A DNA stretch of 64,000 nucleotides from an uncultured Oscillospiraceae bacterium (GCA_947627735.1 CANQXG010000006.1:1-64000), one strand, 5' to 3'; counted from the stretch's first letter, positions 27,974 through 37,530 are shown. Numbers and translations are program-made. Notes: a model not told the origin generated them from the sequence alone.

Positions 27974-28081
27974 ACGCGCGGCGGATATAGGCTGCAAACA
28001 GTCTGTGCGGTCCCGGCGAAGGCCGGGGCCGCGCCCTATGGACCGGGGCGCCGCGAGCGCGCAGAAAGGGGGAGAGCGTCT
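27974..28081 (+). ncRNA. Structured 5' leader of the pyr operon (unidentified)
   Basis: The roughly 108-base leader folds on paper into a branched structure. A closing stem CGCGGCG/CGCCGCG (27977-27983, 28049-28055) encloses ATAGG/CCTAT (27987-27991, 28035-28039), a small CTG/CAG hairpin (27992-28001) and a strong hairpin (28007-28032) capped by GAAG. No terminator T-run follows; the ribosome site (AAGGGGGAG, about 28066-28074) lies just after the closing stem. It does not resemble the PyrR-binding anti-antiterminator by eye. The boundaries and the regulatory role are inferred. Confidence 0.5.
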
Positions 28082-29296
28082 GTGGAAAAGCTGGTGAGCG
28101 CCGCTTTTTTCCATCCGGAGACCTATTCCCGTTTTTATCCTCCCATGGGCGGCTCAGCCGTTTCTTTTTCCGCGGGGGAGGGCGGTTCGTTTCTGATATT
28201 GCCTGGCTTTTGCGATGTGCATGTGCATTTTCGCGAGCCGGGTTTTTCTTATAAAGAGACCATCGCCACAGGCTCCGCCGCGGCGGCCCGGGGCGGGTAC
28301 ACCGCCGTGTGCGCCATGCCCAACCTGGACCCGGTGCCGGACGGCGCCGACACCCTGGCGGCGGAGAGGGCCATCATCGACCGGGACGCGGTGGTGCCCG
28401 TATATCCTTACGGGGCCATCACCAAGGGGGAGAAGGGCGAGGCCCTGGCGGATATGGAGGCCATGGCGCCGGACGTGATCGCCTTTTCCGACGACGGCCG
28501 GGGCGTGCAGTCGGAGAGCATGATGCGCTCCGCCATGGAGAAGGCCAGGAGACTGAGGAAGATCATCGCCGCCCACTGCGAGGTGAACGAGCTGCTCCAT
28601 GGCGGGTATATCCACGACGGGGCCTACGCCGCCGCCCACGGCCACCGGGGCATCAGCGGCGAGAGCGAGTGGCGGCAGATCAAGCGGGATTTATCGCTGG
28701 CGAAAGAAACGGGCTGCGCCTATCATGTGTGCCACATCTCCACCGCCGAGAGCGTGGAGCTGATCCGCGCCGCCAAGGCCCAGGGGGTGGACGTGACATG
28801 CGAGACCGGCCCCCACTACCTCACCCTGGACGAGGACGACCTGCAGGAGGACGGACGGTTCAAGATGAACCCGCCCCTGCGTACCAAGCGGGACCGGGAG
28901 GCCCTCATCGAGGGACTGCTGGACGGGACCATAGATATGATCGCCACCGACCACGCTCCCCACAGCGCGGAGGAGAAGTCCAGGGGATTGGAAAAAAGCG
29001 CCATGGGCATCGTGGGACTGGAGACCGCCTTTCCCGTGCTGTACACCCGCCTGGTGAGGCCGGGCATCCTGCCGCTGGAGAGGCTTGTCCGGGCCATGGT
29101 CCTGGCGCCCCGGGAGCGGTTTTGCATCCCCGCGGGGGAGGAGTGGTGTCTGTGGGAGATGGACAGGTCCTACACCGTGGACCCGGGGGAGTTTTACTCC
29201 ATGGGCCGGTCCACGCCCTTCGCCGGCTGGGAGGTATATGGCCGGTGCCGGTTCACGGTCCGGGAGGGCTATGTGGCCTATCAGAGCAGAGATTGA
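28082..29296 (+). CDS. pyrC: Dihydroorotase
   Basis: 404 aa. Zinc amidohydrolase that closes N-carbamoylaspartate to dihydroorotate, the third pyrimidine step. It shows the DVHVHFREPG metal motif (near 45), further metal histidines in AAHCEVNE and CHIST, and MIATDHAPHS with the catalytic Asp. The first ~30 residues are unusual and short of the standard N-terminal beta domain. The GTG start at 28082 follows AAAGGGGGAG. It is the first gene of a seven-gene pyr operon driven by a consensus promoter. Confidence 0.93.
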   Translation: MEKLVSAAFFHPETYSRFYPPMGGSAVSFSAGEGGSFLILPGFCDVHVHFREPGFSYKETIATGSAAAARGGYTAVCAMPNLDPVPDGADTLAAERAIIDRDAVVPVYPYGAITKGEKGEALADMEAMAPDVIAFSDDGRGVQSESMMRSAMEKARRLRKIIAAHCEVNELLHGGYIHDGAYAAAHGHRGISGESEWRQIKRDLSLAKETGCAYHVCHISTAESVELIRAAKAQGVDVTCETGPHYLTLDEDDLQEDGRFKMNPPLRTKRDREALIEGLLDGTIDMIATDHAPHSAEEKSRGLEKSAMGIVGLETAFPVLYTRLVRPGILPLERLVRAMVLAPRERFCIPAGEEWCLWEMDRSYTVDPGEFYSMGRSTPFAGWEVYGRCRFTVREGYVAYQSRD

Positions 29297-29338
29297 GATC
29301 ATTCAGATATATCCAGCACATCCAAACGGAGGAACGAC

Positions 29339-32300
29339 ATGGCAAAGAGAACGGACATCAAAAAAGTGCTCATCATCGGCTCCGGCCCCATCGTCATCGG
29401 CCAGGCGGCGGAGTTCGACTACGCCGGAACCCAGGCATGCCTGGCCCTGAAGGAGGAGGGGTACGAGGTCATTTTGTGCAACTCCAACCCCGCCACCATC
29501 ATGACCGACACGTCCATCGCCGATAAGGTGTACATGGAGCCGCTGACGCTGGAATACGTGGCGAAGATCCTGCGCTATGAGCGCCCGGACGCCATCATCC
29601 CCGGCATCGGCGGGCAGACGGGCCTGAACCTAGCCATGCAGCTGGAGAAAAAGGGCATCCTCCGGGAGTGCCGGGTGCAGCTGCTGGGCACCCCCAGCGA
29701 GAGCATCGAGCGGGCGGAGGACCGGGAGCTGTTCAAGGAGATGTGCCAGTCCATCGGCGAGCCGGTGATCCCCTCTGAGATCACCTACTCCATCGACCAG
29801 GCAAAAAAGGCCGCCCAGGACATCGGCTACCCCGTGGTGCTGCGGCCCGCCTTCACCCTGGGCGGCACCGGCGGCGGTTTTGCCAACGACGAGGAGGAGC
29901 TGGTCGAGATCGGCCTGAACGCCTTCAAGCTGTCCCCGGTGCACCAGGTGCTGGTGGAGAAGAGCGTGAAGGGCTATAAAGAGATCGAGTTCGAGGTCAT
30001 GCGGGACTGCTACGACCACACCATCACCATCTGCGGCATGGAGAACGTGGACCCGGTGGGCGTGCACACCGGCGACTCCATCGTTGTGGCGCCCATCCTG
30101 TCGCTGAACGACCACGACCTGAAGATGCTCAACGACAGCGCCATCAAGATCATCCGGGAGCTGAAGATCGAGGGCGGGTGCAACGTCCAGTTCGCCCTGC
30201 ACCCGGAAACCAGCGAGTACTTCCTCATCGAGGTCAACCCCCGTGTCAGCCGGTCCTCCGCCCTGGCCAGCAAGGCCAGCGGCTATCCCATCGCCCGGGT
30301 CACCGCCAAGATCGCCATGGGCATGGCCCTGGAGGACATCCCCGTGGCCGGCGGCACCGCCGCCATCGAACCCAGCCTGGACTATATCGTGGCCAAGTTC
30401 CCCCGGTTCCCCTTCGACAAGTTCGCCGACGCGCCCAACATCCTGGGCACCCAGATGAAGGCCACCGGCGAGGTCATGGGCATCGGCTCCACATTGGAGG
30501 AGTGCATGCTCAAGTCCGTCCGGTCCCTGGAGACCGGCGTGTGCCACTTCCACCTGCCCAAGTTCGACAGCTACACCGACGAGGAGCTGATGGACTACGT
30601 CAGCCAGTTCCGGGACAACGGCATCTACGCCGTGACGGAGCTGCTGCGCCGGGGCGTGAGCGTGGAGAAGCTGCATGAGGTGACCATGATAACGGAGCTG
30701 TTTTTGGAGTCCCTGCGGAAGATCGTGGACATGGAGCGGCGCCTGGCGGCCAATATCAACGACGTGGACACCCTCCGGGCGGCCAAGGTCATGGGCTTTT
30801 CCGACAAGTATATCGCCTCGGTCTGGAACCTGACCGAGCGGGAGGTATACGAAAAGCGCAAGAGCCGGGGCATCGTGCCCGTGTTCAAGATGGTGGACAC
30901 CCTCCACACCGGCAAGTACATCGCCTATCTCTACTCCTCCTATACCGGCGTCAACGCCTCCCGGCTGACGGACCGGAAAAAGATTGTGGTGCTGGGGGCC
31001 GGCCCCATCCGCATCGGCCAGGGGGTGGAGTTCGACTACTCCACCGTCCACGCCGTGCAGACCATCAAAAAAGCCGGCTACGAGGCCATCATCATCAACA
31101 ACAACCCCGAAACTGTTTCCACCGACTACACCACCGCCGACAAGCTGTACTTCGAGCCGCTGACGCCCGAGGACGCCATGGCCATCATCGACTTTGAAAA
31201 GCCGGAGGGCGTCATCGCCTCCCTGGGCGGCCAGACGGCCATCAACCTGGCCCAGCCGCTGATGGAGCGGGGCGTGAAGATCATCGGCACCGACTGCGCC
31301 GCCATCGAGCGGGCAGAGAACCGGGACAGCTTCGAGAAGATCCTCAAGGACCTGAACATCCCCCAGCCCAAGGGCCAGGCGGTGACCAGGATCGAGGACG
31401 GGGTGCGGGCCGCCGCCGAGATCGGCTACCCCGTGCTGGTGCGGCCTTCCTTCGTGCTGGGAGGCCGGGCCATGCAGATCGTGGCAAACGAGGAGCAGCT
31501 GCGCCACTACCTCAAGACCGCTGTGGAGATCGACGCGGACAAGCCGGTGCTGGTGGACAAGTACATCCAGGGCAAAGAGGTGGAGGTGGACGCCATCTGC
31601 GACGGCAGGGACGTGTTCGTGCCGGGCATCATGGAGCTGGTGGAGCGCACCGGCATCCACTCCGGCGACTCCATCAGCGTCTATCCCACCTTCTCCATCT
31701 CCGACAAGGTCAAGGGCGTCATACTCCAGTACGCCAAGAAGCTGGGCCTGGGCATCGGCATCGTGGGGCTTTACAACATCCAGTTCATCGTGGACCGGTC
31801 CGAGCAGGTGTACATCATCGAGGTGAATCCCCGCTCCAGCCGGACGGTGCCCTTCCTCTCCAAGGCCACGGGCTGGTCCCTGGCGGACATCGCCACGGAG
31901 GTCATCCTGGGCAAGAGCCTCAAGGAGCAGGGCATCTTCGACCTGTACCCGGCGGAAAAGGAGCGGCACTACGTGAAGGTGCCCGTGTTCTCCTTCAACA
32001 AGATCAAGGGCCTGGACGCCTATCTGTCCCTGGAGATGAAGTCCACCGGCGAGGCCATCGGCTACGACGACAAGCTGAACCGCGCTTTGTATAAAGCCCT
32101 GCAGGCGGCGGGGACGAAGCTGCAAAACTACGGCACCGTGTTCGCCACCATCGCCCGTAAGGACCAGCCGGAGGCCCTGCCTCTGATCCGGCGGTTCTAT
32201 AACCTGGGCTTCAACATCGAGGCCACCGCCGGCACCGCCGCCTTTTTGAAGGAAAACGGCATCCGCACCCACGTCCTGCACAAGATCAGCGAGGGCAGCG

Positions 32301-32512
32301 AGGAGATCCCCGACGCCATCCGCCAGGGCCATCTGGCCTATGTTATCAACACCCGGGACCTGGGATCGGAGTCCGGACGCAACGACGGCGTGAAGATCCG
32401 CCAGCTGGCCACGGAGAACAATGTGACCATCTTCACCAGCCTGGACACGGTCCGGGTGCTGCTGGACGTGCTGGAGGAGACCACCCTGACCATCTCCACC
32501 ATCGACGCATGA
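29339..32512 (+). CDS. carB: Carbamoyl-phosphate synthase large subunit
   Basis: 1,057 aa, full length. It makes carbamoyl phosphate from bicarbonate, ammonia and two ATP. Two homologous ATP-grasp halves are seen (openings KVLIIGSGPIVIGQ and KIVVLGAGPIRIGQGVEFDYS near residue 550), with the C-terminal MGS-like allosteric domain (about 920-1057). The glutaminase partner carA would normally be adjacent but is absent from this operon. The ATGA overlap (32509-32512) couples it to pyrK. Confidence 0.97.
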   Translation: MAKRTDIKKVLIIGSGPIVIGQAAEFDYAGTQACLALKEEGYEVILCNSNPATIMTDTSIADKVYMEPLTLEYVAKILRYERPDAIIPGIGGQTGLNLAMQLEKKGILRECRVQLLGTPSESIERAEDRELFKEMCQSIGEPVIPSEITYSIDQAKKAAQDIGYPVVLRPAFTLGGTGGGFANDEEELVEIGLNAFKLSPVHQVLVEKSVKGYKEIEFEVMRDCYDHTITICGMENVDPVGVHTGDSIVVAPILSLNDHDLKMLNDSAIKIIRELKIEGGCNVQFALHPETSEYFLIEVNPRVSRSSALASKASGYPIARVTAKIAMGMALEDIPVAGGTAAIEPSLDYIVAKFPRFPFDKFADAPNILGTQMKATGEVMGIGSTLEECMLKSVRSLETGVCHFHLPKFDSYTDEELMDYVSQFRDNGIYAVTELLRRGVSVEKLHEVTMITELFLESLRKIVDMERRLAANINDVDTLRAAKVMGFSDKYIASVWNLTEREVYEKRKSRGIVPVFKMVDTLHTGKYIAYLYSSYTGVNASRLTDRKKIVVLGAGPIRIGQGVEFDYSTVHAVQTIKKAGYEAIIINNNPETVSTDYTTADKLYFEPLTPEDAMAIIDFEKPEGVIASLGGQTAINLAQPLMERGVKIIGTDCAAIERAENRDSFEKILKDLNIPQPKGQAVTRIEDGVRAAAEIGYPVLVRPSFVLGGRAMQIVANEEQLRHYLKTAVEIDADKPVLVDKYIQGKEVEVDAICDGRDVFVPGIMELVERTGIHSGDSISVYPTFSISDKVKGVILQYAKKLGLGIGIVGLYNIQFIVDRSEQVYIIEVNPRSSRTVPFLSKATGWSLADIATEVILGKSLKEQGIFDLYPAEKERHYVKVPVFSFNKIKGLDAYLSLEMKSTGEAIGYDDKLNRALYKALQAAGTKLQNYGTVFATIARKDQPEALPLIRRFYNLGFNIEATAGTAAFLKENGIRTHVLHKISEGSEEIPDAIRQGHLAYVINTRDLGSESGRNDGVKIRQLATENNVTIFTSLDTVRVLLDVLEETTLTISTIDA

Positions 32513-33243
32513 AAAAGGGACTATTCACCGTCACGGAGAACACCCCCCTGACGGCCACGGTATACCGGCTGCGGCTGGCGGGGGATGCCTCCGCTGTCAC
32601 CGCGCCGGGGCAGTTCGTGAACATCGCCCTGCCGGGGCTTTATCTGCGCAGGCCCATCTCCGTGTGCGACGCGGACGGGGGAGAGCTGACGCTGATCTAT
32701 AAGACCGTGGGCCGGGGTACCCTTGCCATGGCCGCCATGGCCCCGGGCCAGACGCTGGACGTGCTCACGGGGCTTGGAAACGGCTTCGATATCGCCCTGG
32801 CGGGGGACAGCCCCCTGCTCCTGGGCGGGGGCATCGGCGCGGCGCCGCTGTACCTGCTGGCGCGGCGGCTGCGGGCGGCGGGCAAGGCCGTCACCGCCGT
32901 GCTGGGCTTCAATACCGGGGACGAGGTCTTTTACGCCGACGAATTTCGTTCCCTGGGGTGCGACGTGACCGTGACCACGGCGGACGGCAGCTTCGGCACG
33001 CCCGGCTTCGTCACCGACGCGCTGCCGGAAGGATACAGCTTTTACTACGCCTGCGGCCCCGGACCCATGCTCCGGGCGGTATACGACCGGGCGGCGGGCG
33101 ACGGCCAGCTCAGCTTCGAGGCCCGGATGGGCTGCGGCTTCGGCGCCTGCATGGGCTGCACCCGCCAGACGGCGAGCGGCCCCAAGCGGGTGTGTAAGGA
33201 TGGGCCGGTGTTCCGAAAGGGGGAGATCCTGTGGGACGCCTGA
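32509..33243 (+). CDS. pyrK: Dihydroorotate dehydrogenase B, electron-transfer subunit
   Basis: 244 aa. An FAD and [2Fe-2S] protein passes electrons from PyrD to NAD. The FAD-binding LRRPISVCD lies near 45 and the NAD-type GGGIGAAPLY near 103. The iron-sulfur cysteines are C209, C214, C217 and C229, in the family spacing C-x4-C-x2-C-x11-C. It overlaps carB by 4 bases and pyrD by 13. Confidence 0.95.
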   Translation: MKKGLFTVTENTPLTATVYRLRLAGDASAVTAPGQFVNIALPGLYLRRPISVCDADGGELTLIYKTVGRGTLAMAAMAPGQTLDVLTGLGNGFDIALAGDSPLLLGGGIGAAPLYLLARRLRAAGKAVTAVLGFNTGDEVFYADEFRSLGCDVTVTTADGSFGTPGFVTDALPEGYSFYYACGPGPMLRAVYDRAAGDGQLSFEARMGCGFGACMGCTRQTASGPKRVCKDGPVFRKGEILWDA

Positions 33244-34145
33244 ACGTGACGCTGTGCGGCGTGGAGCTGGATAATCCCGTCATCCCCGCCTCCGGCACCT
33301 TCGGCTACGGCTACGAGTTCGCCGAATATTACGACATCGACTGCCTGGGGACGTTCTCCTTCAAGGGCACCACAAAAAACCCCCGCATCGGGAACCCCCA
33401 GCCCCGGATCGCCGAGGGCGAGGGGGGACTGCTCAACGCCGTGGGGCTGCAAAATCCCGGAGTGGAGGCGGTCATCGCCCAGGAGCTTCCCAAACTGCAA
33501 GAAGTTTTCCACAAGCCGGTGATGGCCAATGTCAGCGGCTTTTCCGCGGAGGAGTACGCCTGCACCTGCGCCAAACTGGACGCCCAGCCCCAGGTGGGCT
33601 GGCTGGAGGTGAACATCAGCTGCCCCAACGTCCACGGCGGCGGCATGAGCTTCGGCACGGACCCGGCGGCAGCCGCGTCGGTGGTCCGGGCGGTGAAGGC
33701 AGTGACGAAAAAGCCGGTGATCGTGAAGCTCACCCCGAACGTCACCGACATCACGGCTGTGGCCCGGGCCTGTGAGGACGCGGGGGCGGACGGGCTGAGC
33801 CTTATCAACACGGTGCTGGCCATGCGCATCGACCTGCGGACCAGGCGGCCTGTGCTTGCCAACGGCACGGGCGGGCTGTCGGGTCCGGCGGTGCTGCCGG
33901 TGGCGGTGCGGGCGGTATACCAGGTATACGAGGCGGTGTCCATCCCCCTGGTGGGGTGCGGCGGCGTGTCCCGGGCGGAGGACGTGATCGAGCTGATGCT
34001 GGCCGGGGCAACGGCGGTGGAGGTGGGCGCGGCCAATCTGACGGACCCCTACGCCTGCCGGGACATCATCGCGGCCCTGCCGGCGGCCATGGACAGGTAC
34101 GGCATAACAGATCTCAGGGATATCATAGGAGGAGCACATGGGTAA
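33231..34145 (+). CDS. pyrD: Dihydroorotate dehydrogenase B (NAD+), catalytic subunit
   Basis: 304 aa, class 1B. It oxidises dihydroorotate to orotate with FMN. The catalytic base is C131 in EVNISCPNV; the FMN block GCGGVS is near 242, and INTVLAMRID matches the 1B type. The GTG start lies 13 bases inside pyrK, which is its obligate partner. The 3' end overlaps pyrF by 8 bases, where AGGAGG also serves pyrF. Confidence 0.96.
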   Translation: MGRLNVTLCGVELDNPVIPASGTFGYGYEFAEYYDIDCLGTFSFKGTTKNPRIGNPQPRIAEGEGGLLNAVGLQNPGVEAVIAQELPKLQEVFHKPVMANVSGFSAEEYACTCAKLDAQPQVGWLEVNISCPNVHGGGMSFGTDPAAAASVVRAVKAVTKKPVIVKLTPNVTDITAVARACEDAGADGLSLINTVLAMRIDLRTRRPVLANGTGGLSGPAVLPVAVRAVYQVYEAVSIPLVGCGGVSRAEDVIELMLAGATAVEVGAANLTDPYACRDIIAALPAAMDRYGITDLRDIIGGAHG

Positions 34146-34836
34146 GGACGTGATCGTGGCCTGCGACTTTTCCGGCGCCCAGGCCGTATACGGATTTCTG
34201 GACAAGTTCACGGGGCGGAAGCCCTTCGTGAAGATCGGGATGGAGCTGTTTTACGCCGAGGGGCCGGACATCGTCCGCCGGATCAAGGAGCGGGGGCACA
34301 GGATCTTCCTGGACCTGAAGCTGCACGACATCCCCAACACAGTGAAAAAGGCCATGGCGGTGCTGTCCGCGCTGGATGTGGACATCGTGAACCTCCACGC
34401 CGCCGGTACCACGGCCATGATGGAGGCGGCGCTGGAGGGTCTGACCCGGCCCGACGGCACCAGGCCGCTGCTCATCGCGGTGACCCAGCTGACTTCCACC
34501 GACCAGCAGAGCATGGAGCGGGACCTGCTCATCCGCGAGCCTATCGACCAGGTGGTGCTCCACTACGCCGAAACGGCGAAAAAGGCCGGGCTGGATGGGG
34601 TGGTCTGCTCGCCCCTGGAGGCGGGCGCGGTCCATGAGAGGTGCGGCGCGGCGTTTCTCACCGTGACCCCCGGCGTGCGGTTCGCCGACGGGGACAAGGG
34701 CGACCAGCGGCGGGTCATGACCCCGGCGGAGGCGAGGAAGATCGGCTCCGACTATATCGTGGTGGGCAGGCCCATCACCGCCGCTGCCGACCCGGTGGCG
34801 GCCTATGAGCGGTGCCTGGCGGATTTTGTGGACTGA
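34138..34836 (+). CDS. pyrF: Orotidine 5'-phosphate decarboxylase
   Basis: 232 aa, group I. It decarboxylates OMP to UMP, the last step of the pathway. The catalytic array D59-x-K61-x-x-D64 in LDLKLHDIPN is intact, and the phosphate-binding VVGRPI is near the C-terminus. It overlaps the pyrD end by 8 bases and is followed by pyrE 12 bases on. Confidence 0.97.
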   Translation: MGKDVIVACDFSGAQAVYGFLDKFTGRKPFVKIGMELFYAEGPDIVRRIKERGHRIFLDLKLHDIPNTVKKAMAVLSALDVDIVNLHAAGTTAMMEAALEGLTRPDGTRPLLIAVTQLTSTDQQSMERDLLIREPIDQVVLHYAETAKKAGLDGVVCSPLEAGAVHERCGAAFLTVTPGVRFADGDKGDQRRVMTPAEARKIGSDYIVVGRPITAAADPVAAYERCLADFVD

Positions 34837-34848
34837 GAGGGAAGAGAT

Positions 34849-35493
34849 ATGGAACTGAAAACACAGATCGCGAAGGATCTTTTGAGCATCAAGGCGGTGT
34901 TCTTCCGGCCTGAGGAGCCGTTCACCTGGGCCAGCGGCATCAAAAGCCCGGTGTACTGCGACAACCGCCTGACCCTGACGGCGCCTGCGGTGCGCACGGA
35001 CGTGGAGAATGGCCTGGCCCGGCTGGTGCGGGACAATTACCCCGATGTGGAAGTGCTCATGGGCACCTCCACCGCCGGCATCGCCCACGCCGCCATCACC
35101 GGCCACATCCTGGGCCTGCCCATGGGCTATGTGCGCTCCGGGGCCAAGGACCACGGACGGAAAAACCAGATCGAGGGCGCCCTGGAGCCGGGACAGAAGG
35201 TAGTGGTGGTGGAGGATCTGATCTCCACCGCCGGAAGCGTGCTGGAGGTGGTGGACGTGCTGCGCGGCGCAGGCGCGGAGGTGCTGGGCGTGGTGAGCAT
35301 CTTCACCTACGGCATGCAAAAGGGCCTGGACCGGCTGGCGGCGGCCAATGTGAAGAACGTTTCCCTCACCGACTTCGACGAGATCGCCCGGGTGGCGGCC
35401 CAGGAGGGGTACATCCGCCCCGAGGACGTGGCCCGGCTCATCGCCTTCCGGAACGACCCCTCCGACGAGAGCTGGATGGAGGCCCGGGCATGA
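34849..35493 (+). CDS. pyrE: Orotate phosphoribosyltransferase
   Basis: 214 aa. It joins orotate with PRPP to give OMP. The PRPP loop [14 protein letters not shown] is near residues 119-132, and the flexible-loop [15 protein letters not shown] contains the catalytic Lys. A GAGAGGGAAGAG site precedes the ATG. It overlaps pyrB by 4 bases (ATGA). Confidence 0.96.
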   Translation: MELKTQIAKDLLSIKAVFFRPEEPFTWASGIKSPVYCDNRLTLTAPAVRTDVENGLARLVRDNYPDVEVLMGTSTAGIAHAAITGHILGLPMGYVRSGAKDHGRKNQIEGALEPGQKVVVVEDLISTAGSVLEVVDVLRGAGAEVLGVVSIFTYGMQKGLDRLAAANVKNVSLTDFDEIARVAAQEGYIRPEDVARLIAFRNDPSDESWMEARA

Positions 35494-36560
35494 GGAGCCT
35501 CATCGACATCATGGACCTGTCCGTCCGGGAGCTGGACGAGCTGACGGACACGGCCCTGGACATCATCGCCCACCCGGACAGGTACGCCCACGCCTGCGAG
35601 GGGAAGAAGCTGGCTACGCTGTTTTTTGAACCCTCCACCCGCACCCGCCTCAGCTTCGAGGCGGCCATGTACGAGCTGGGCGGCCACGTGCTGGGCTTTT
35701 CCGAGGCTGCCAGCTCCTCCGCGGCCAAGGGGGAGAGCGTGGCGGACACGGCGAAGATCGTCAGCTGCTACGCGGACATCATCGCCATGCGCCACCCCCG
35801 GGACGGGTCGGCGCTGGTGGCGGCCATGAACGCCTCCGTCCCCGTTATCAACGGCGGCGACGGCGGCCACTTCCATCCCACCCAGACATTGGCGGACCTG
35901 CTGACCGTCCGGCGGGAGATGGGGCGGTTCGACCATCTGACCATCGGCCTGTGCGGGGACCTGAAATATGGCCGGACGGTCCATTCCCTGGTGAGCGCCA
36001 TGAACCGCTACGAGGGGACCCGGTATGTGCTCATCTCTCCGGAGGAGCTGCGCATGCCCGACTATGTGCTGCGCACCATGGAGGAGAGGAACATCCCCTT
36101 CACGGAAACGGCAGACCTGGACGGGGCCGTCCCTGAACTGGACGTGCTGTACATGACCCGCATCCAGCGGGAGCGGTTCGCCGACCCCGCCCAGTACGAG
36201 CGGCTGAAGGACAGCTACGTCCTCACCCCGGAGAAGATGGCCGCCGCCAAGAAGGACATGGCGGTGCTGCACCCGCTGCCCCGGGTCAACGAGATCAGCG
36301 TGGCGGTGGACGCCGACCCCCGGGCGGCCTATTTCCGCCAGGCCCTGAACGGGAAGTACATGCGCATGGCCCTGATACTGAAGCTTCTGGCGGAGGCGGA
36401 CGGCGCGCCGGCGGTGACGCTGCCGGAGGGGCTGCGGGGCGATCTGCGCTGCCATAACCGCCGGTGCATCACCCAGACGGAGCAGGAGCTGCCCCAGCGC
36501 TTCGAGCGGGCCCAGGACGCGTGGCGGTGCGTCTACTGCCAGACCGCGGCGGAGCGGTGA
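35490..36560 (+). CDS. pyrB: Aspartate carbamoyltransferase fused to a PyrI-type zinc-binding tail
   Basis: 356 aa, against about 305-310 for a plain catalytic chain. The catalytic part is normal: [13 protein letters not shown] (carbamoyl-phosphate loop) near 46, SSAAKGES near 74, and HPLPRVNEI near 262. The last ~45 residues add four cysteines, C321, C326, C347 and C350 (C-x4-C-x20-C-x2-[10 protein letters not shown]...CVYC), which closely match the zinc domain of the regulatory chain PyrI. The nucleotide-binding half of PyrI is missing. No separate pyrI occurs in the operon. The tail may brace the trimer or hold a remnant of allosteric contacts. It ends the pyr run; DUF554 follows 37 bases on. 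Confidence 0.95.
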   Translation: MRSLIDIMDLSVRELDELTDTALDIIAHPDRYAHACEGKKLATLFFEPSTRTRLSFEAAMYELGGHVLGFSEAASSSAAKGESVADTAKIVSCYADIIAMRHPRDGSALVAAMNASVPVINGGDGGHFHPTQTLADLLTVRREMGRFDHLTIGLCGDLKYGRTVHSLVSAMNRYEGTRYVLISPEELRMPDYVLRTMEERNIPFTETADLDGAVPELDVLYMTRIQRERFADPAQYERLKDSYVLTPEKMAAAKKDMAVLHPLPRVNEISVAVDADPRAAYFRQALNGKYMRMALILKLLAEADGAPAVTLPEGLRGDLRCHNRRCITQTEQELPQRFERAQDAWRCVYCQTAAER

Positions 36561-36597
36561 GCGCCCAAGGCCAGACAGAGAAGGAAGTGGGAAGGAT

Positions 36598-37317
36598 ATG
36601 ATCGGACTGGGAACGGTCCTGAACGTGGCGGGCATCGTGGCGGGCGGCCTGCTGGGCATGGCCTGCGGCAAGTTCCTGCCGGAGCGGGTGCAGGACACCC
36701 TTAACAAGGCCTGCGGCATATGCGTGCTGTTTCTGGGCATCGCCGGGGCCATGGAGGGGATGCTGTCCTTGGAAGGCGGCAAGCTGGTCAGCGGCGGGTC
36801 CATGCTGATCGTGGCCAGCCTCTCCCTGGGGGCGCTGATCGGGGAGATCCTCAACATCGACAGCGCCTTCGAGCGCTTCGGCCAGTGGCTGAAGATCAAG
36901 ACCGGCAACGCACGGGACAAGCAGTTCGTGGAGGGGTTCGTCACTGCCTCCCTCACGGTGGTCGTGGGGGCCATGGCGGTGGTGGGTGCCATCCAGGACG
37001 GTATATTCGGCGACTGGTCCATCCTGGCCACCAAGGCGGTGCTGGACCTGATAATCGTGATGGTGATGACCTGCTCCATGGGCAAGGGCTGCCTGTTCTC
37101 CGCCATCCCGGTGGCGGTGGTGCAGGGGACGGTGACGGTGCTGGCCCGGCTGATAAAGCCCCTGATGACCGACGGGGCGCTGGCCAATCTGTCCCTGGTG
37201 GGGTCCATCCTCATCTTCTGCGTGGGCCTGAACCTGGTGTGGGGCCGGAAGATACGGGTGGCGAATCTGCTGCCCGCCATCGTCATCGCGGTGGTCATCG
37301 CGTTCCTGCCCATATAA
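36598..37317 (+). CDS. DUF554 family membrane protein
   Basis: 239 aa with about six or seven membrane helices. The opening GLGTVLNVAGIVAGGLLGM and GALIGEILNI are characteristic of DUF554 (YdfK-like), whose function is not established. It lies 37 bases after pyrB with GAAGGAAGTGGGAAGG as a ribosome region, so it may be read with the pyr operon. An inverted repeat follows 14 bases after the stop. Confidence 0.88.
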   Translation: MIGLGTVLNVAGIVAGGLLGMACGKFLPERVQDTLNKACGICVLFLGIAGAMEGMLSLEGGKLVSGGSMLIVASLSLGALIGEILNIDSAFERFGQWLKIKTGNARDKQFVEGFVTASLTVVVGAMAVVGAIQDGIFGDWSILATKAVLDLIIVMVMTCSMGKGCLFSAIPVAVVQGTVTVLARLIKPLMTDGALANLSLVGSILIFCVGLNLVWGRKIRVANLLPAIVIAVVIAFLPI

Positions 37318-37331
37318 AACCATTGCGGCGA

Positions 37332-37367
37332 CTCCCGCCCGAACTCCAACAGGAGGTCGGGCGGGAG
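37332..37367 (+). terminator. Inverted repeat after DUF554, possible terminator
   Basis: CTCCCGCCCGA (37332-37342) and TCGGGCGGGAG (37357-37367) form an 11-bp stem with a 14-base loop. No clean T-run follows, so this may instead be a Rho-type or processing hairpin. Confidence 0.45.
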
Positions 37368-37439
37368 CTTCGCGTTCGCTGATTTGTCGCCTGGCAGGCG
37401 ACCCATGGCGGCGGAAAAACGCCTATACTGTGACCATAA

Positions 37440-37530
37440 GGGCACGGAGCGATATGTTTTGCGGCGAGAAGGATATGGGGAAGCCGGTGCCAGTCCCGGG
37501 CCGGAACAGGACCCGCCGGCGACCGGTTTC
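37440..37530 (+). ncRNA. Cobalamin-riboswitch-like element (orphan, tentative)
   Basis: The stretch GGGGAAGCCGGTGCCAGTCC (37477-37496) closely matches the B12-box consensus G-G-G-A-A-x-C-x-G-G-T-G-x-x-A-x-T-C-C, with a CCGG/CCGG stem around the loop. ACAGGACCCGCC follows where the consensus has C-x-G-x-CCCGC. The final CTGT half is not conserved, and no cobalamin gene lies downstream: the next gene is an XRE regulator under its own promoter. It may be a decayed or variant riboswitch. Confidence 0.4.

Noticed and set aside
29630..32332. 900-codon open frame antisense to carB
   Set aside because: Low-complexity composition and no motifs; carB on the other strand is unmistakable.
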